A DNA stretch of 64,000 nt from Candidatus Ornithospirochaeta stercorigallinarum (GCA_018711525.1 DVIF01000074.1:1-64000); one strand, 5' to 3'; numbered from the stretch's first letter, positions 1 to 8,259 are shown. A program made the numbers and translations. The notes: a model not told the origin generated them from the sequence alone.

Positions 1-2
1 AA

Positions 3-374
3 GATGAGGATGGAGAGATAGTCGATGAGGACGACATAAGGATATATGTGAACTGGAAGTACGAGGGGGAGGATGAGTATGGAAAAGTCAGCCATGATTT
101 GAGGTGTGCGGAACCTGGGGAAATGTATTACAATGAGATCAGGAAGAGGGTGGAGAAGATAAAGGACAGGGAAGGAGGAGCCAGGATGAGAGAGGATGTA
201 TTCTACAGGATGAAAAGAGAAGGATTTGAAGAGGGTAGAGCTGAAGGTAGAAATGAGGCGAGGTCTGCATTTGTAAGTGTTCTTTTAAAAGATAACAGCC
301 CATCCGACATTTCAAAGAAATTCAACATACCTCTTGTGGAAGTTGAGAGGATAAGAAGAAGTATGAAAGCTTGA
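3..374 (+). CDS. Rpn-family recombination-promoting nuclease / PD-(D/E)XK transposase, C-terminal part (5' truncated by window edge)
   Basis: The reading frame is open from base 3, so only the C-terminal ~123 residues are visible; the GTG at 48 is not a convincing start. The tail has the look of Rpn (YhgA/PD-(D/E)XK nuclease family transposase) proteins. It has a charged helical stretch, then a segment with alternating Glu/Gly/Arg (FEEGRAEGRNEA) and a short HTH-like end (DISKKFNIPLVEVERIRRSM). Such proteins are DNA nucleases linked to RecA-independent recombination. The catalytic domain lies outside the window, so activity cannot be judged. The assignment rests on the C-terminal style alone. 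Confidence 0.6.
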   Translation, partial: DEDGEIVDEDDIRIYVNWKYEGEDEYGKVSHDLRCAEPGEMYYNEIRKRVEKIKDREGGARMREDVFYRMKREGFEEGRAEGRNEARSAFVSVLLKDNSPSDISKKFNIPLVEVERIRRSMKA

Positions 375-515
375 TGATTTCTCTTTGTGGACTGTAATGA
401 GAGGGAATTTGGGTTTTAACAGATCTCTTTTCAGAAAATGAAGTACACAATCGGGTGAAAATAAGTTATATTGATTATACGCGTTATGCGCGAATTGAAT
501 TAAAGGAGAACGATT

Positions 516-632
516 ATGAAGTGGGTTTGCACTCTTTGTGGTTATGAGTATGAAGGTGAAGAGCTTCCAGAGGATTTCGTATGTCCTCTTTGCGGCGCAG
601 GTGCTGATGCCTTTGAGAAGGTAGAAGACTGA
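516..632 (+). CDS. small rubredoxin-like protein (38 aa)
   Basis: This short gene encodes a 38-residue protein with two knuckles, CTLCG (Cys5, Cys8) and CPLCG (Cys23, Cys26). It matches the iron-binding core of rubredoxin and of the rubrerythrin C-terminal domain, only smaller than classical rubredoxin (~52 aa). It should bind one Fe(Cys)4 and carry electrons in the cytosol, probably to a peroxidase or oxygen-detoxifying partner, as in anaerobes. A good AAGGAG Shine-Dalgarno (about 503-508) precedes the ATG at 516. A terminator follows directly. It is monocistronic and its redox partner is not encoded next to it. Confidence 0.85.
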   Translation: MKWVCTLCGYEYEGEELPEDFVCPLCGAGADAFEKVED

Positions 633-646
633 TCTTTATATTACCG

Positions 647-671
647 GCGGTCATCAACGGCCGCTTTTTTT
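647..671 (+). terminator. intrinsic terminator after the rubredoxin gene
   Basis: A 6-bp stem, GCGGTC (647-652) with GGCCGC (659-664) including one G-U pair, is followed by seven T. It ends only 7 bp before the ATG of the macro-domain gene at 679, so that gene has no room for its own promoter downstream of the hairpin. Confidence 0.75.
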
Positions 672-678
672 GTTTCCT

Positions 679-1191
679 ATGATTACGGTTTTGGTTTCAG
701 ACATTACGAAGATGAAGACCGATGCGATTGTGAATGCCGCCAACAACACCCTCCTCGGCGGAGGTGGGGTCGATGGAGCAATCCATGCTGCAGCAGGTGT
801 AGGGCTGCTAAGGGAGTGCATGACTCTTGGAGGATGTGAAACAGGCAAGGCCAAGATTACGAAAGGCTATGATCTTCCTGCAGGATATGTAATCCACACT
901 GTCGGTCCTGTATGGAGAGGTGGTGAGAGGAATGAAGATGAGCTTTTGAAAAGCTGCTACGTTGAGTCTCTGAGCCTTGCCAAGGAGAACGGGATAAGAA
1001 GCATTGCATTTCCCCTCATAAGCTGCGGCGTCTATGGATTCCCAAAAGATAGGGCTTCTAAAATCGCACTTTCAGTACTCTCAAAAAGCAATCTTGATAT
1101 ATACGTCGTCTGCTTCTCCCCACGCGACAGGGACATCTACCTGAAAAGTGCGGAAGAGATGCATCTGGAAGAAGGGATTTCATTCAAATGA
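679..1191 (+). CDS. macro-domain ADP-ribose hydrolase (O-acetyl-ADP-ribose deacetylase type)
   Basis: 170-residue single macro domain. The ADP-ribose-binding signature is intact: [18 protein letters not shown] at residues ~22-39, a [17 protein letters not shown] strand-loop, and the SCGVYGFP loop near residue 115. This is the YmdB/MacroD-like class that hydrolyses O-acetyl-ADP-ribose and ADP-ribosyl esters in the cytosol. I use ATG 679; an upstream in-frame TTG at 670 lies inside the terminator T-run. No Shine-Dalgarno is visible before 679. It is one of three proteins in this window that act on ADP-ribose derivatives (see 32080-33449). Confidence 0.9.
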   Translation: MITVLVSDITKMKTDAIVNAANNTLLGGGGVDGAIHAAAGVGLLRECMTLGGCETGKAKITKGYDLPAGYVIHTVGPVWRGGERNEDELLKSCYVESLSLAKENGIRSIAFPLISCGVYGFPKDRASKIALSVLSKSNLDIYVVCFSPRDRDIYLKSAEEMHLEEGISFK

Positions 1192-1212
1192 GATAGTCTC
1201 TCCTAATTTGAT

Positions 1213-1246
1213 AACAGACAACTTTTCTAATAAACAGACAACTTTT
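1213..1246 (+). promoter_or_regulatory. pair of direct repeats, 20-bp period, upstream of the two-component operon
   Basis: AACAGACAACTTTT occurs at 1213-1226 and again, identical over 14 bases, at 1233-1246, a period of exactly 20 bp. AraC-type response regulators bind tandem sites on one DNA face with about this spacing. The same AACTTTT core is repeated with the same period before the TRAP genes (4607-4639). Probable autoregulatory binding site for the regulator at 2844-3614; this is inference. Confidence 0.6.
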
Positions 1247-1333
1247 ATTTGCTTTCTCCATCTCCTGCCTTGAATTCCAGTTGAGCTTGCAGGATTACTC
1301 TCTTACTCTTATTCAAAAGAGGAGGATAACCGC

Positions 1334-2866
1334 TTGATGGGAGAAAGGAGGTCAGGCAGACATCATTTCAGTCTGATGGAGAAGAACATCATATTCACGA
1401 CCCTCTTTGTGATCTCCCTCATCCTTCAGCTTGTTCTCAGCAGGATTCAGAATGAATATGTCGTAGTCTCCGTGTATGAGAACCAGGAGAAGATCCAATC
1501 CATAAGCAGCCTTATGAACAATGTAGGGGATACTGTTTCCGCTCTCTCCGATTTCAGATGGAACTACAGCGATAAATCTTCCCTGATATCTCAATTGAGG
1601 TCCAATCTGGCGGACAGTATAAGGATACTTGGTGAAATCGATGTCGTGGATCCTTCGCAGGGTAGGGCCACATACCTTCTTGAAAGTGCTGTTTTCACTA
1701 TATTCAAATCCTACCAGACGCAGCTTGGACGGCTATCTCTGCTTCTTATAGACAACGAGATAGAAAAGGCCTCCAATCTATACTATCAGGAGCTTGAACC
1801 ATGCTCGGCATATCTTGGGCAGTATCTGCAGCAGTATCTTGATGCGACCATAAGGGATGGAAGTGAGTCTTTCTATAAGGTCATGACACTGAATGAGAAG
1901 CTTCAAGGGTATTGTCTTCTTTCCACATTGTTCTGCCTCTCTTCGACTTTCGTGGTAAGCCTGAATCTTGCGAAGCTTGTTGCCGCTATGACGAAGCTTG
2001 CAGCTGCCAGTGCATCAATTTCAGAAGGAAATCTCTCGATTCCCGATTTCATTGTGGATAAGAATGATGAGATCGGGAGGACGGAGGCTGCCTTCAATGA
2101 CATGAAGGCCTCAATGCACAACCGTCTTCAGCTGCTTGAGGAGAAGCAGAGGATAGAGACAGAGCTACATCGGAGTGAGACCGAGGCTCTCGAGCTTCAG
2201 ACGCTGCTGGAGAGGGAGAAGCTTCAGCAGCTGAGGAGCCAGATAAACCCTCATTTCCTTTTTAATACATTCAATGCGATAACATATACGGCTCAGGCTG
2301 AGAATGCCAGGGAGACGGAGAAGCTGCTTTCCTCCCTTGCCTTGTTCTTCCGCTACACATTGGCGAGCAATGACGCAGAGGTGCGGCTTTCGAGTGAGAT
2401 AAGGCTTTTGAATGAGTATTATGCCCTCATTTGTGCCCGTTTTGGAAAGAGGATCAAGCTCAAATGGAGAAGTCAGGATGAACTTGACCTGACTACCCTC
2501 TACGTTCCATCCTTCATGATCCAACCTCTTGTCGAGAATGCGATAAAGCACGGGCTCTCAAGGAAGGAAGAGGGAGGGACTGTGGATATATCAATCAGAG
2601 CAAAGGCCGGGATGCTTTTCATTTCCGTCAGGGACGATGGAGTCGGTATGAGCGGAGAAAAGCTTGATGCAGTGAAAAAGCATCTTGAAGTGGAGCCGAA
2701 GGAAGGCTCTCAGGTAGGGCTTTATAATGTGGCTTCTCGGCTACGTCTGATGGGGTCGCAATGTGGACTTGAAATAGAATCTGAAGAGGGGAAGGGAACG
2801 GTGATCACTATTCATTTCCCCCTGTCTGTGAGGAGTGAGGAAGATGTACAAGATCCTGATAGCTGA
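1334..2866 (+). CDS. sensor histidine kinase, YesM/LytS type (two-component system)
   Basis: 510-residue membrane kinase. TM1 at ~18-37, an extracytoplasmic sensor region ~38-190, TM2 ~191-215, HAMP ~212-265, and a coiled coil to ~300. The His_kinase domain follows with the phosphoacceptor in QINPHFLFN (His307), then the HATPase domain with N box around Asn402, DGVGM (435-439) and GLYNV. This is the class that pairs with AraC-type regulators. GGAGG at 1321-1325 is 8 nt from TTG 1334 and 11 nt from ATG 1337, so either could be used. It overlaps the regulator gene and is co-transcribed with a TRAP-type binding protein, which points to sensing of an organic acid. Confidence 0.92.
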   Translation: MMGERRSGRHHFSLMEKNIIFTTLFVISLILQLVLSRIQNEYVVVSVYENQEKIQSISSLMNNVGDTVSALSDFRWNYSDKSSLISQLRSNLADSIRILGEIDVVDPSQGRATYLLESAVFTIFKSYQTQLGRLSLLLIDNEIEKASNLYYQELEPCSAYLGQYLQQYLDATIRDGSESFYKVMTLNEKLQGYCLLSTLFCLSSTFVVSLNLAKLVAAMTKLAAASASISEGNLSIPDFIVDKNDEIGRTEAAFNDMKASMHNRLQLLEEKQRIETELHRSETEALELQTLLEREKLQQLRSQINPHFLFNTFNAITYTAQAENARETEKLLSSLALFFRYTLASNDAEVRLSSEIRLLNEYYALICARFGKRIKLKWRSQDELDLTTLYVPSFMIQPLVENAIKHGLSRKEEGGTVDISIRAKAGMLFISVRDDGVGMSGEKLDAVKKHLEVEPKEGSQVGLYNVASRLRLMGSQCGLEIESEEGKGTVITIHFPLSVRSEEDVQDPDS

Positions 2867-3614
2867 CGATGAACAGGTTGAGATCAATATATTGAATACT
2901 ATAATAAATGCGGCATTTCCATCAAATGTCGAAGTCCAGAGGGCATCGAACGGAAAGATGGCGAAATCAATGGCACTTCTCTGGTCTGCCGATATCATAC
3001 TGATGGACATAGAGATGCCTGTGATGAGCGGCATAGAGGCAGCCCGGGAGATTCTGAAGGAGAACAGATGGACCAAGATAATCTTCATCACCGCCTATCC
3101 ACTGTTCAGCTACGCCAGAGATGCAGTACAGCTTGGTGCCATAGACTACATTCTGAAACCCGTCCGCTATGAGGATGTCGTATCCTCCATAGAGAAGGCG
3201 GTCAGACAGATAGAGACCATGCGTCAGCTCAGAGCGTCGAAGGATGAGATGCTGCAGGACGTCGGGGAAAGCAAGAATGCCCACCTTATAGCAAAGGTGA
3301 AGGGGTATTTGCGTTCGAATTATATGAATTACGGGCTCTCCCTTGAGAGTGTTGCAGACCTCATAGGGGTGAACGCCTCCTATCTTTCCTCCATGTTCAA
3401 GAAGGAAGCGGGAATCAATTTCATCGACTATGTGGTGGATCTCAGGATATCGGCGGCAAAGGAGCTGTTGAAGGACCCTCTCCGCTCTGCCGGGGAGATT
3501 GCAGAGAAGACGGGGTTTGAAAGCTCTTCGTACTTTACCAGGACATTCAAGAAGAAGACAGGGATGACTCCCACCGAATATAGGAGCAAGGCTGGTGGAG
3601 GCAAGGAGATATGA
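2844..3614 (+). CDS. response regulator, YesN type (receiver + AraC-type DNA-binding domain)
   Basis: 256 residues. The N-terminal receiver has the acidic pocket ADDE (7-10) and phosphoacceptor Asp55 in ILMDIEMP. The C-terminal ~100 residues form an AraC double helix-turn-helix (LESVADLIGVNASYLSSMFK, then a second HTH ending in the family signature TGMTPTEYR). I chose ATG 2844, 8 nt after AGGAG (2831-2835), over the GTG at 2835. The start overlaps the kinase gene by 23 bp and the stop overlaps the next ATG (ATGA, 3611-3614), so kinase, regulator and binding protein are translationally coupled. Likely targets are the 20-bp-period repeats at 1213-1246 and 4607-4639. Confidence 0.92.
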   Translation: MYKILIADDEQVEINILNTIINAAFPSNVEVQRASNGKMAKSMALLWSADIILMDIEMPVMSGIEAAREILKENRWTKIIFITAYPLFSYARDAVQLGAIDYILKPVRYEDVVSSIEKAVRQIETMRQLRASKDEMLQDVGESKNAHLIAKVKGYLRSNYMNYGLSLESVADLIGVNASYLSSMFKKEAGINFIDYVVDLRISAAKELLKDPLRSAGEIAEKTGFESSSYFTRTFKKKTGMTPTEYRSKAGGGKEI

Positions 3615-4603
3615 GGAGGCTTTTGCCCGTAGTATTCATCATCCTGGCACTTTTTCCCTCCTGCAGCCGGGGCAGGGACGGGGAGAGCGTGAAGCTGGTG
3701 CTCCGCTATGCCGATAACCAGCCCGAGGGGCATCCTGCTGCCGAGGCTGCAAAGTATTTTGCTTCCCTTGTGCATTCAAGTACGGACGGGGAGATAGATG
3801 TGGAGGTGTATCTCAACGGGGAGCTTGGGAGTGAGACGAGCATCTTCGAGCAGGTGAGGTTCGGCGGTGTCGATTTCTCGCGGTTCTCAATAGGTACGCT
3901 TCCTCCTGATATGGGCGAGTACAGGGCTCTGATGTATCCTTTCCTCTACAGGGACAGGGAGCATATGTGGAGTGTGCTGGACGGAGATATCGGGAAAAGG
4001 CTTCTTGATGACAGCGTGGAATACGGAATAATCGCTCTTGCATGGTTTGATGCAGGACTCAGGAGCCTCTATACAATCGAACAGATTGATGATTTTTCTG
4101 ATTTCAGAGGAAAGACGATCAGAGTGCAGGAGAATGATTTCATCGCCAGCATCTTTGAGACAATAGGGGTGCGTACCGTCCAGATTCCATATGGCAGTGT
4201 CTATTCGGCTCTCCAGATGAACAGGATAGACGGGGCGGAGAACAACATCCCCTCATATGTGCTTGCAGGACATTATGAATGTGCGAAGTACTATATGATA
4301 AGCCGGCATATGCGCACCCCTGAGATCCTTGCCATGAGCATGCAGGCTGTGGATAAGATCAGTGCTGTGAATCCTGAGTATGTCGATGTCATAAAGGAGT
4401 GTGCCCGGCAATCCGGGCTCTATGAGCGGCAGCTATGGGTTGAGAGCGAAGAGTACTATATGCAGATCGCTTTGGATGCCGGGTGCGTGTTTGCATATCC
4501 TGACAAGGAGCTTGAGGCTCAGCTTTATGATGCCATGACGACCATAGACTATCTTCTTGATGAAAAAGAAAGACAACTTGTAGAAGAAATACGGAATACA
4601 TGA
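3611..4603 (+). CDS. TRAP-type solute-binding lipoprotein linked to the two-component system (DctP family)
   Basis: 330 residues with a lipoprotein signal (MRRLLPVVFIILALFPSC, lipidated Cys18) and a DctP/TAXI-like fold. Visible features include the Arg pair at ~151 and ~171 (GKTIRVQ) that in the family holds the ligand carboxylate, and the NN pair at 211-212 (DGAENN). It is the third gene of the kinase-regulator operon and is separate from the transporter, which has its own binding protein at 4709. A ligand co-sensor for the kinase is therefore a plausible role, comparable with XylFII-LytS; simple duplication of the transport protein is the alternative. A T-rich stretch with direct repeats follows. 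Confidence 0.88.
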   Translation: MRRLLPVVFIILALFPSCSRGRDGESVKLVLRYADNQPEGHPAAEAAKYFASLVHSSTDGEIDVEVYLNGELGSETSIFEQVRFGGVDFSRFSIGTLPPDMGEYRALMYPFLYRDREHMWSVLDGDIGKRLLDDSVEYGIIALAWFDAGLRSLYTIEQIDDFSDFRGKTIRVQENDFIASIFETIGVRTVQIPYGSVYSALQMNRIDGAENNIPSYVLAGHYECAKYYMISRHMRTPEILAMSMQAVDKISAVNPEYVDVIKECARQSGLYERQLWVESEEYYMQIALDAGCVFAYPDKELEAQLYDAMTTIDYLLDEKERQLVEEIRNT

Positions 4604-4606
4604 TTG

Positions 4607-4639
4607 TTTAAACTTTTTTTGTTTCTTTTAAACTTTTTT
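4607..4639 (+). promoter_or_regulatory. pair of direct repeats, 20-bp period, upstream of the TRAP transporter genes
   Basis: TTTAAACTTTTTT occurs at 4607-4619 and 4627-4639, again exactly 20 bp apart. The pair shares the AACTTTT core with the repeats at 1213-1246. A poor -35-like TTGCGG (4649-4654) lies 9 bp downstream and no good -10 follows at 17 bp, which suits an activator-dependent promoter for dctPQM. Assignment to the YesN-type regulator is inference. Confidence 0.6.
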
Positions 4640-4708
4640 AGTTTTTCATTGCGGGTTCGAAATATGTGGTGTAAGCAGAATAGGCATTAGCAAAACATAG
4701 GAGGAATT

Positions 4709-5746
4709 ATGAAAAAAGCTCTTGCTATTCTGCTTGTATGTATTACACTTTTCGCATTCGTCTCCTGCTCGAAAGAGGAGGAAAAATCAACATCTGCAAC
4801 TGCATCCAGTGCAGCTCCTGTCGAGTCCCATGTGACACTTGTATATGCAGAGGTTAATCCGCTGGATTCCATCGTAGGACGCACAGCATCCTATTTCAAG
4901 GAGCAGGTGGAGACACTCTCTGAAGGTTCAATCACAATCGACCTCCAGGCTTCCGGCGTCCTCGGATCTGAGAACGATGTCCTTGATTCAATGCTCGGCG
5001 GTGGTACATCGATCGATATGTCCCGTATTTCAGCATTCGCACTCACAAGCTATGGTGCACAGAAGTCGATGCTTCTTTCCATCCCGTTCACTTTTGAAAG
5101 CAGGGACCACTACTGGGCGTTTGCAAACAGCGACCTTGCTCCTGAATTTTTGAACGAGCCGCAGGAGATCGGACTTCCTATCAGGGGAATCTTCTATGGA
5201 GAGGAGGGATTCAGACACTTCTTCACAGTCGATCCTGTCGATGACATTTCAGACCTCAAGGGAATGAAGCTCCGCGTATCCAACGACCCGATCATGAACG
5301 GTCTTGTCGAAGGTCTCGGCGCAAGTCCTACAGTGGTATCCTTCGGAGAGCTCTATTCCGCACTCCAGACAGGTGTTGTAGATGGTGCTGAGCAGCCGAT
5401 TGCAAACTATGCATCGAATGCTTTCCAGGAGGTTGCTCCATATCTCGTTCTCGATGGACACACACTTGGTGCCATCCAGGTTGTAATCACAGATACTGCA
5501 TGGGCAAAGCTCAGTGAGAAGCAGCAGCAGGTCCTCATCGAGGCAGGACGCCTTGCACAGGCATACAATGCCGAGATCTCACAGGAAGCTGAGGATGAGG
5601 TCCTTCAGTCCCTTATCGCACAGGGTGTTACCGTTGTCGAGTGCCCGGATAAGAGCCCTTGGAAGGATGCTGCAAGCGAAGTAATTGAAGAATACACTTC
5701 CAGCCAGACCGAGCTCTATCAGCAGATTCTCGATCTTGCAGACTGA
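4709..5746 (+). CDS. dctP: TRAP transporter substrate-binding lipoprotein DctP
   Basis: 345 residues with lipobox LFAFVSC (Cys20) followed by a Ser/Ala/Glu-rich linker and a DctP domain. The family arginines are visible at ~169 (EGFRHFF) and ~189 (KLRVSND), with the helix-hinge stretch FGELYSALQTGVVDGAE. It captures a carboxylate-bearing solute outside the cytoplasmic membrane and delivers it to the DctQM permease. AGGAGG at 4699-4704 gives a strong ribosome site. A hairpin separates it from dctQ, which would raise its expression over the membrane subunits. The substrate cannot be named from sequence. Confidence 0.92.
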   Translation: MKKALAILLVCITLFAFVSCSKEEEKSTSATASSAAPVESHVTLVYAEVNPLDSIVGRTASYFKEQVETLSEGSITIDLQASGVLGSENDVLDSMLGGGTSIDMSRISAFALTSYGAQKSMLLSIPFTFESRDHYWAFANSDLAPEFLNEPQEIGLPIRGIFYGEEGFRHFFTVDPVDDISDLKGMKLRVSNDPIMNGLVEGLGASPTVVSFGELYSALQTGVVDGAEQPIANYASNAFQEVAPYLVLDGHTLGAIQVVITDTAWAKLSEKQQQVLIEAGRLAQAYNAEISQEAEDEVLQSLIAQGVTVVECPDKSPWKDAASEVIEEYTSSQTELYQQILDLAD

Positions 5747-5762
5747 TTGATTCGTTTTGTTC

Positions 5763-5791
5763 TGCTTGGGCTTCTATGCCCAAGCATGCTT
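5763..5791 (+). terminator. intercistronic hairpin between dctP and dctQ
   Basis: A perfect 9-bp stem, TGCTTGGGC (5763-5771) with GCCCAAGCA (5778-5786), has a 6-nt loop and is followed by TGCTTTTTC. It sits 17 bp before the dctQ Shine-Dalgarno. It probably acts as a partial terminator or 3'-end stabiliser, giving more binding protein than permease. Confidence 0.65.
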
Positions 5792-5808
5792 TTTCTGGAG
5801 GAAAAATC

Positions 5809-6366
5809 ATGAAAACAGGAAGTGAACCAAAATTCTTTTCTGTTCTGGATAAGGCACGTGTGGTATATGACATCACATACAAGGTTGTTCTTGTAATCTG
5901 CAAGCTTCTCCTTGTGATAGACATACTTATCACGACATATGCCGTTCTTGGCCGTTATGTAGGGGAGTATATTCCATTCCTCGATGATCCTGCATGGTCC
6001 GAGCAGATAGTGCTTACATGCATGTCGTATATGGCCGTTCTTTCTGCTGCTCTGGCCATAAGGGAGCAGAGCCATATCCGTATGACGGCGTTCGACCGTT
6101 ATCTTCCCAAGATCGCCATCAAGATTCTCGACCTCGTGGCGAATATCGCCGTCTTGATCCTCGGCATCGTCATGGCCTATGTCGGCTGGCGCTATGCAAG
6201 TACGATTGGTTCCAGAGGATTCTATGAATCCCTGCCATGGCTCAGCCGTTTCTGGATGTATTTCCCGATTCCTCTTGCAGGAGTGGCTATGATCATCTTT
6301 GAAGTAGAGGCTATTTACCTGAATATAAAAAGATTCTTCTTTGATGAAGAAAAGGAGGCTGCCTGA
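5809..6366 (+). CDS. dctQ: TRAP transporter small membrane subunit DctQ
   Basis: 185 residues with four predicted membrane helices (roughly 25-48, 65-85, 107-127 and 145-170), the normal size and topology of DctQ. It scaffolds the large subunit DctM in the cytoplasmic membrane. ATG 5809 follows GGAGG (5797-5801); an upstream in-frame ATG at 5776 lies in the hairpin loop and is rejected. The stop overlaps the start of dctM by one base (TGATG), implying coupled translation. Confidence 0.9.
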   Translation: MKTGSEPKFFSVLDKARVVYDITYKVVLVICKLLLVIDILITTYAVLGRYVGEYIPFLDDPAWSEQIVLTCMSYMAVLSAALAIREQSHIRMTAFDRYLPKIAIKILDLVANIAVLILGIVMAYVGWRYASTIGSRGFYESLPWLSRFWMYFPIPLAGVAMIIFEVEAIYLNIKRFFFDEEKEAA

Positions 6367-7685
6367 TGGATGCCAATTCAATTGCAATCTTGATTCTACT
6401 TGGAAGTTTCTTCGCCATGATCCTTCTCCGTTTCCCTATCGCATATGCAGTTGCACTGTCATCCATCTTCTGCATGCTCTTCCAGGGAAACAACCTCAAT
6501 GAGGTCGCACGCCTCATGGTGAAGGGAATATCGTCATTCTCCCTGATGGCCGTTCCATTCTTCATCACGATGGGTGTCCTGATGGGCAAGGGTGGTATCT
6601 CACAGAAATTGATCGACCTTGCAAACGCATGTGTAGGCTGGATGCGTGGAGGACTTTCAATGGTGAACATCGTCGCCTCTTATTTCTTCGGAGGCATATC
6701 TGGTTCTGCTTCAGCAGATACTGCTTCCCTCGGCTCGATTCTCATCCCGATGATGGTATCGGAAGGGTATGATGCAGATTTCTCGACAGCTGTAACAATC
6801 ACATCAAGCTGTGAGGGCCTTCTCGTCCCGCCGAGCCATAACATGGTCATCTATGCAACCACCGCAGGTGGAATTTCCGTAGGAAGCCTCTTCCTTGCAG
6901 GATATCTTCCCGGCGCTCTTCTGGCCCTTTCCCTGATGATCGGCTCATATATCATCGCAGTCAAGAGGAACTACCCGAAGGGGGACAGGTTCTCCATCAC
7001 TAATTTCTTCAAGCAGCTTGGCAAGTCCATCTGGGCGCTTGCTGCTGTAATCATCGTCGTCATCGGTGTTGTCGCCGGTGTGTTCACAGCGACGGAATCT
7101 GCTGCGATTGCTGTAATCTATTCCCTTATCGTATCTGTATTCGTCTATAAGGGACTCAACTGGAAGGGTGTATGGAAGGCTCTTGATGAATGCATCTCGA
7201 CACTTGCCATCGTCCTTATTCTGATTGCTACATCTTCTGTCTTCGGCTACTGTCTGACAACGCTTCATGTACCAGACCTTGCCGCTGCTGCAATCACATC
7301 TCTTACGGATAACAGAATCATCCTGATTCTTCTCTTGAATGTCATCCTGCTCATTCTCGGATGCATCATGGATATGGCGCCGATCATCCTGATTGCAACC
7401 CCTATCCTGTTCCCGATTGCAACCGGGGTCTGCGGGCTTGACCCGATACAGTTCGGCATAATGGTTGTCCTCAACTGCGGAATAGGACTTCTGACCCCTC
7501 CTGTAGGTTCTGTTCTCTTCATTGGTTCAGCTGTTGCGAAACTGAGTATGGAGAAAGTCGTCAAAGCTACGCTTCCATTCTATCTGTGCATGATCATCGT
7601 TCTTCTCCTGATTTCTTTCATACCTGAGATCACACTGATCCTGCCGGAAGTGATCGGAGGATATGTATCACCTGTTGCAGCTTGA
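6366..7685 (+). CDS. dctM: TRAP transporter large permease subunit DctM
   Basis: 439 residues, about a dozen hydrophobic helices, the usual length of DctM. Family landmarks include the N-terminal FPIAYAVALSS helix, the GGISGSASADTASLGSILIP loop, the PPSHNMVIY stretch and the C-terminal LTPPVGSVLF. It uses the Na+ (or H+) gradient to import the solute handed over by DctP. It is last in the dctPQM unit and is followed by a strong hairpin at 7701-7731. Confidence 0.94.
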   Translation: MDANSIAILILLGSFFAMILLRFPIAYAVALSSIFCMLFQGNNLNEVARLMVKGISSFSLMAVPFFITMGVLMGKGGISQKLIDLANACVGWMRGGLSMVNIVASYFFGGISGSASADTASLGSILIPMMVSEGYDADFSTAVTITSSCEGLLVPPSHNMVIYATTAGGISVGSLFLAGYLPGALLALSLMIGSYIIAVKRNYPKGDRFSITNFFKQLGKSIWALAAVIIVVIGVVAGVFTATESAAIAVIYSLIVSVFVYKGLNWKGVWKALDECISTLAIVLILIATSSVFGYCLTTLHVPDLAAAAITSLTDNRIILILLLNVILLILGCIMDMAPIILIATPILFPIATGVCGLDPIQFGIMVVLNCGIGLLTPPVGSVLFIGSAVAKLSMEKVVKATLPFYLCMIIVLLLISFIPEITLILPEVIGGYVSPVAA

Positions 7686-7700
7686 CGAAAGGGGATGTTT

Positions 7701-7731
7701 CCTGCTGCCGCATGCCGGCGGCAGGATTTTT
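7701..7731 (+). terminator. intrinsic terminator after dctM
   Basis: A 10-bp stem (7701-7710 with 7716-7725, one G-U pair) with a 5-nt loop precedes ATTTTT. It ends the TRAP operon but lies immediately before the Shine-Dalgarno (about 7738-7742) of the next gene. Confidence 0.8.
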
Positions 7732-7746
7732 AAATTGGGAGGACTC

Positions 7747-8259
7747 ATGACTTGCAACGTTGTATTAAGCGCAAAGGAATTCAGGAAGTTCACTTTTTTC
7801 GACATAATAAGGCGCAGGAAGATGTACAAAAGCCCCGTTACGTTTTCCCTGATTCTCCTTATAAGCGCCCTGATCTGTTTTCTGCTTCACGATATAGAGG
7901 GAGCAATCATGCTCGGAACTCTCCTTCTTGTTGTCGGTCTGGGAGTTCCCGCCGTATATTTCTCAACTTTTCATCTCTCTTTGAATAAACAGGTGAAGCT
8001 ACAGAGCCTTAAAGAGCCTAGACAGGTATATACTGTCAGTCTTTCCAGAGGCGGGATTGATGCAAGCAATGCCACCGAAAACGTATCTATAGCCTGGGAT
8101 GAAATCCATCATATCTATAAAGCGAAGTCCGCATTATATCTGTATTACACACAGCATAAGGCGTTCATTCTTCCTTTCAGTTGTTTTGACGTTCCCCCTT
8201 CCGATGTATGGGATCTCATCACGTCGATAGTGGAGGAAGAGAGGAGAAGCATCATCTGA
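7747..8259 (+). CDS. YcxB-like membrane protein
   Basis: 170 residues: a short N-terminal beta segment, two membrane helices (~36-54 and ~58-80), and a C-terminal soluble domain ending in the YcxB-like pattern (ISWDEI-type 'IAWDEIHHIYKAKSALYLYY' followed by an aliphatic/Phe-rich strand). YcxB-domain proteins are widespread and of unknown function. ATG 7747 is preceded by GGAGG 4 nt upstream; longer in-frame starts would run back into dctM. Expression must come from readthrough of the dctM terminator or from a promoter inside dctM. Confidence 0.6.
   Translation: MTCNVVLSAKEFRKFTFFDIIRRRKMYKSPVTFSLILLISALICFLLHDIEGAIMLGTLLLVVGLGVPAVYFSTFHLSLNKQVKLQSLKEPRQVYTVSLSRGGIDASNATENVSIAWDEIHHIYKAKSALYLYYTQHKAFILPFSCFDVPPSDVWDLITSIVEEERRSII

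Noticed and set aside
4649-4665. GGGTTCGAAA resembling a tRNA T-loop upstream of dctP
   Set aside because: No T-stem pairing, no acceptor or anticodon arm around it; chance match.
5776-5808. Upstream ATG for dctQ at 5776
   Set aside because: It lies in the intercistronic hairpin and lacks a ribosome site, whereas GGAGG precedes ATG 5809.
5719-6387. 222-codon open frame on the minus strand across dctQ
   Set aside because: Antisense to a clear TRAP subunit; no family resemblance and runs through the dctP-dctQ hairpin.
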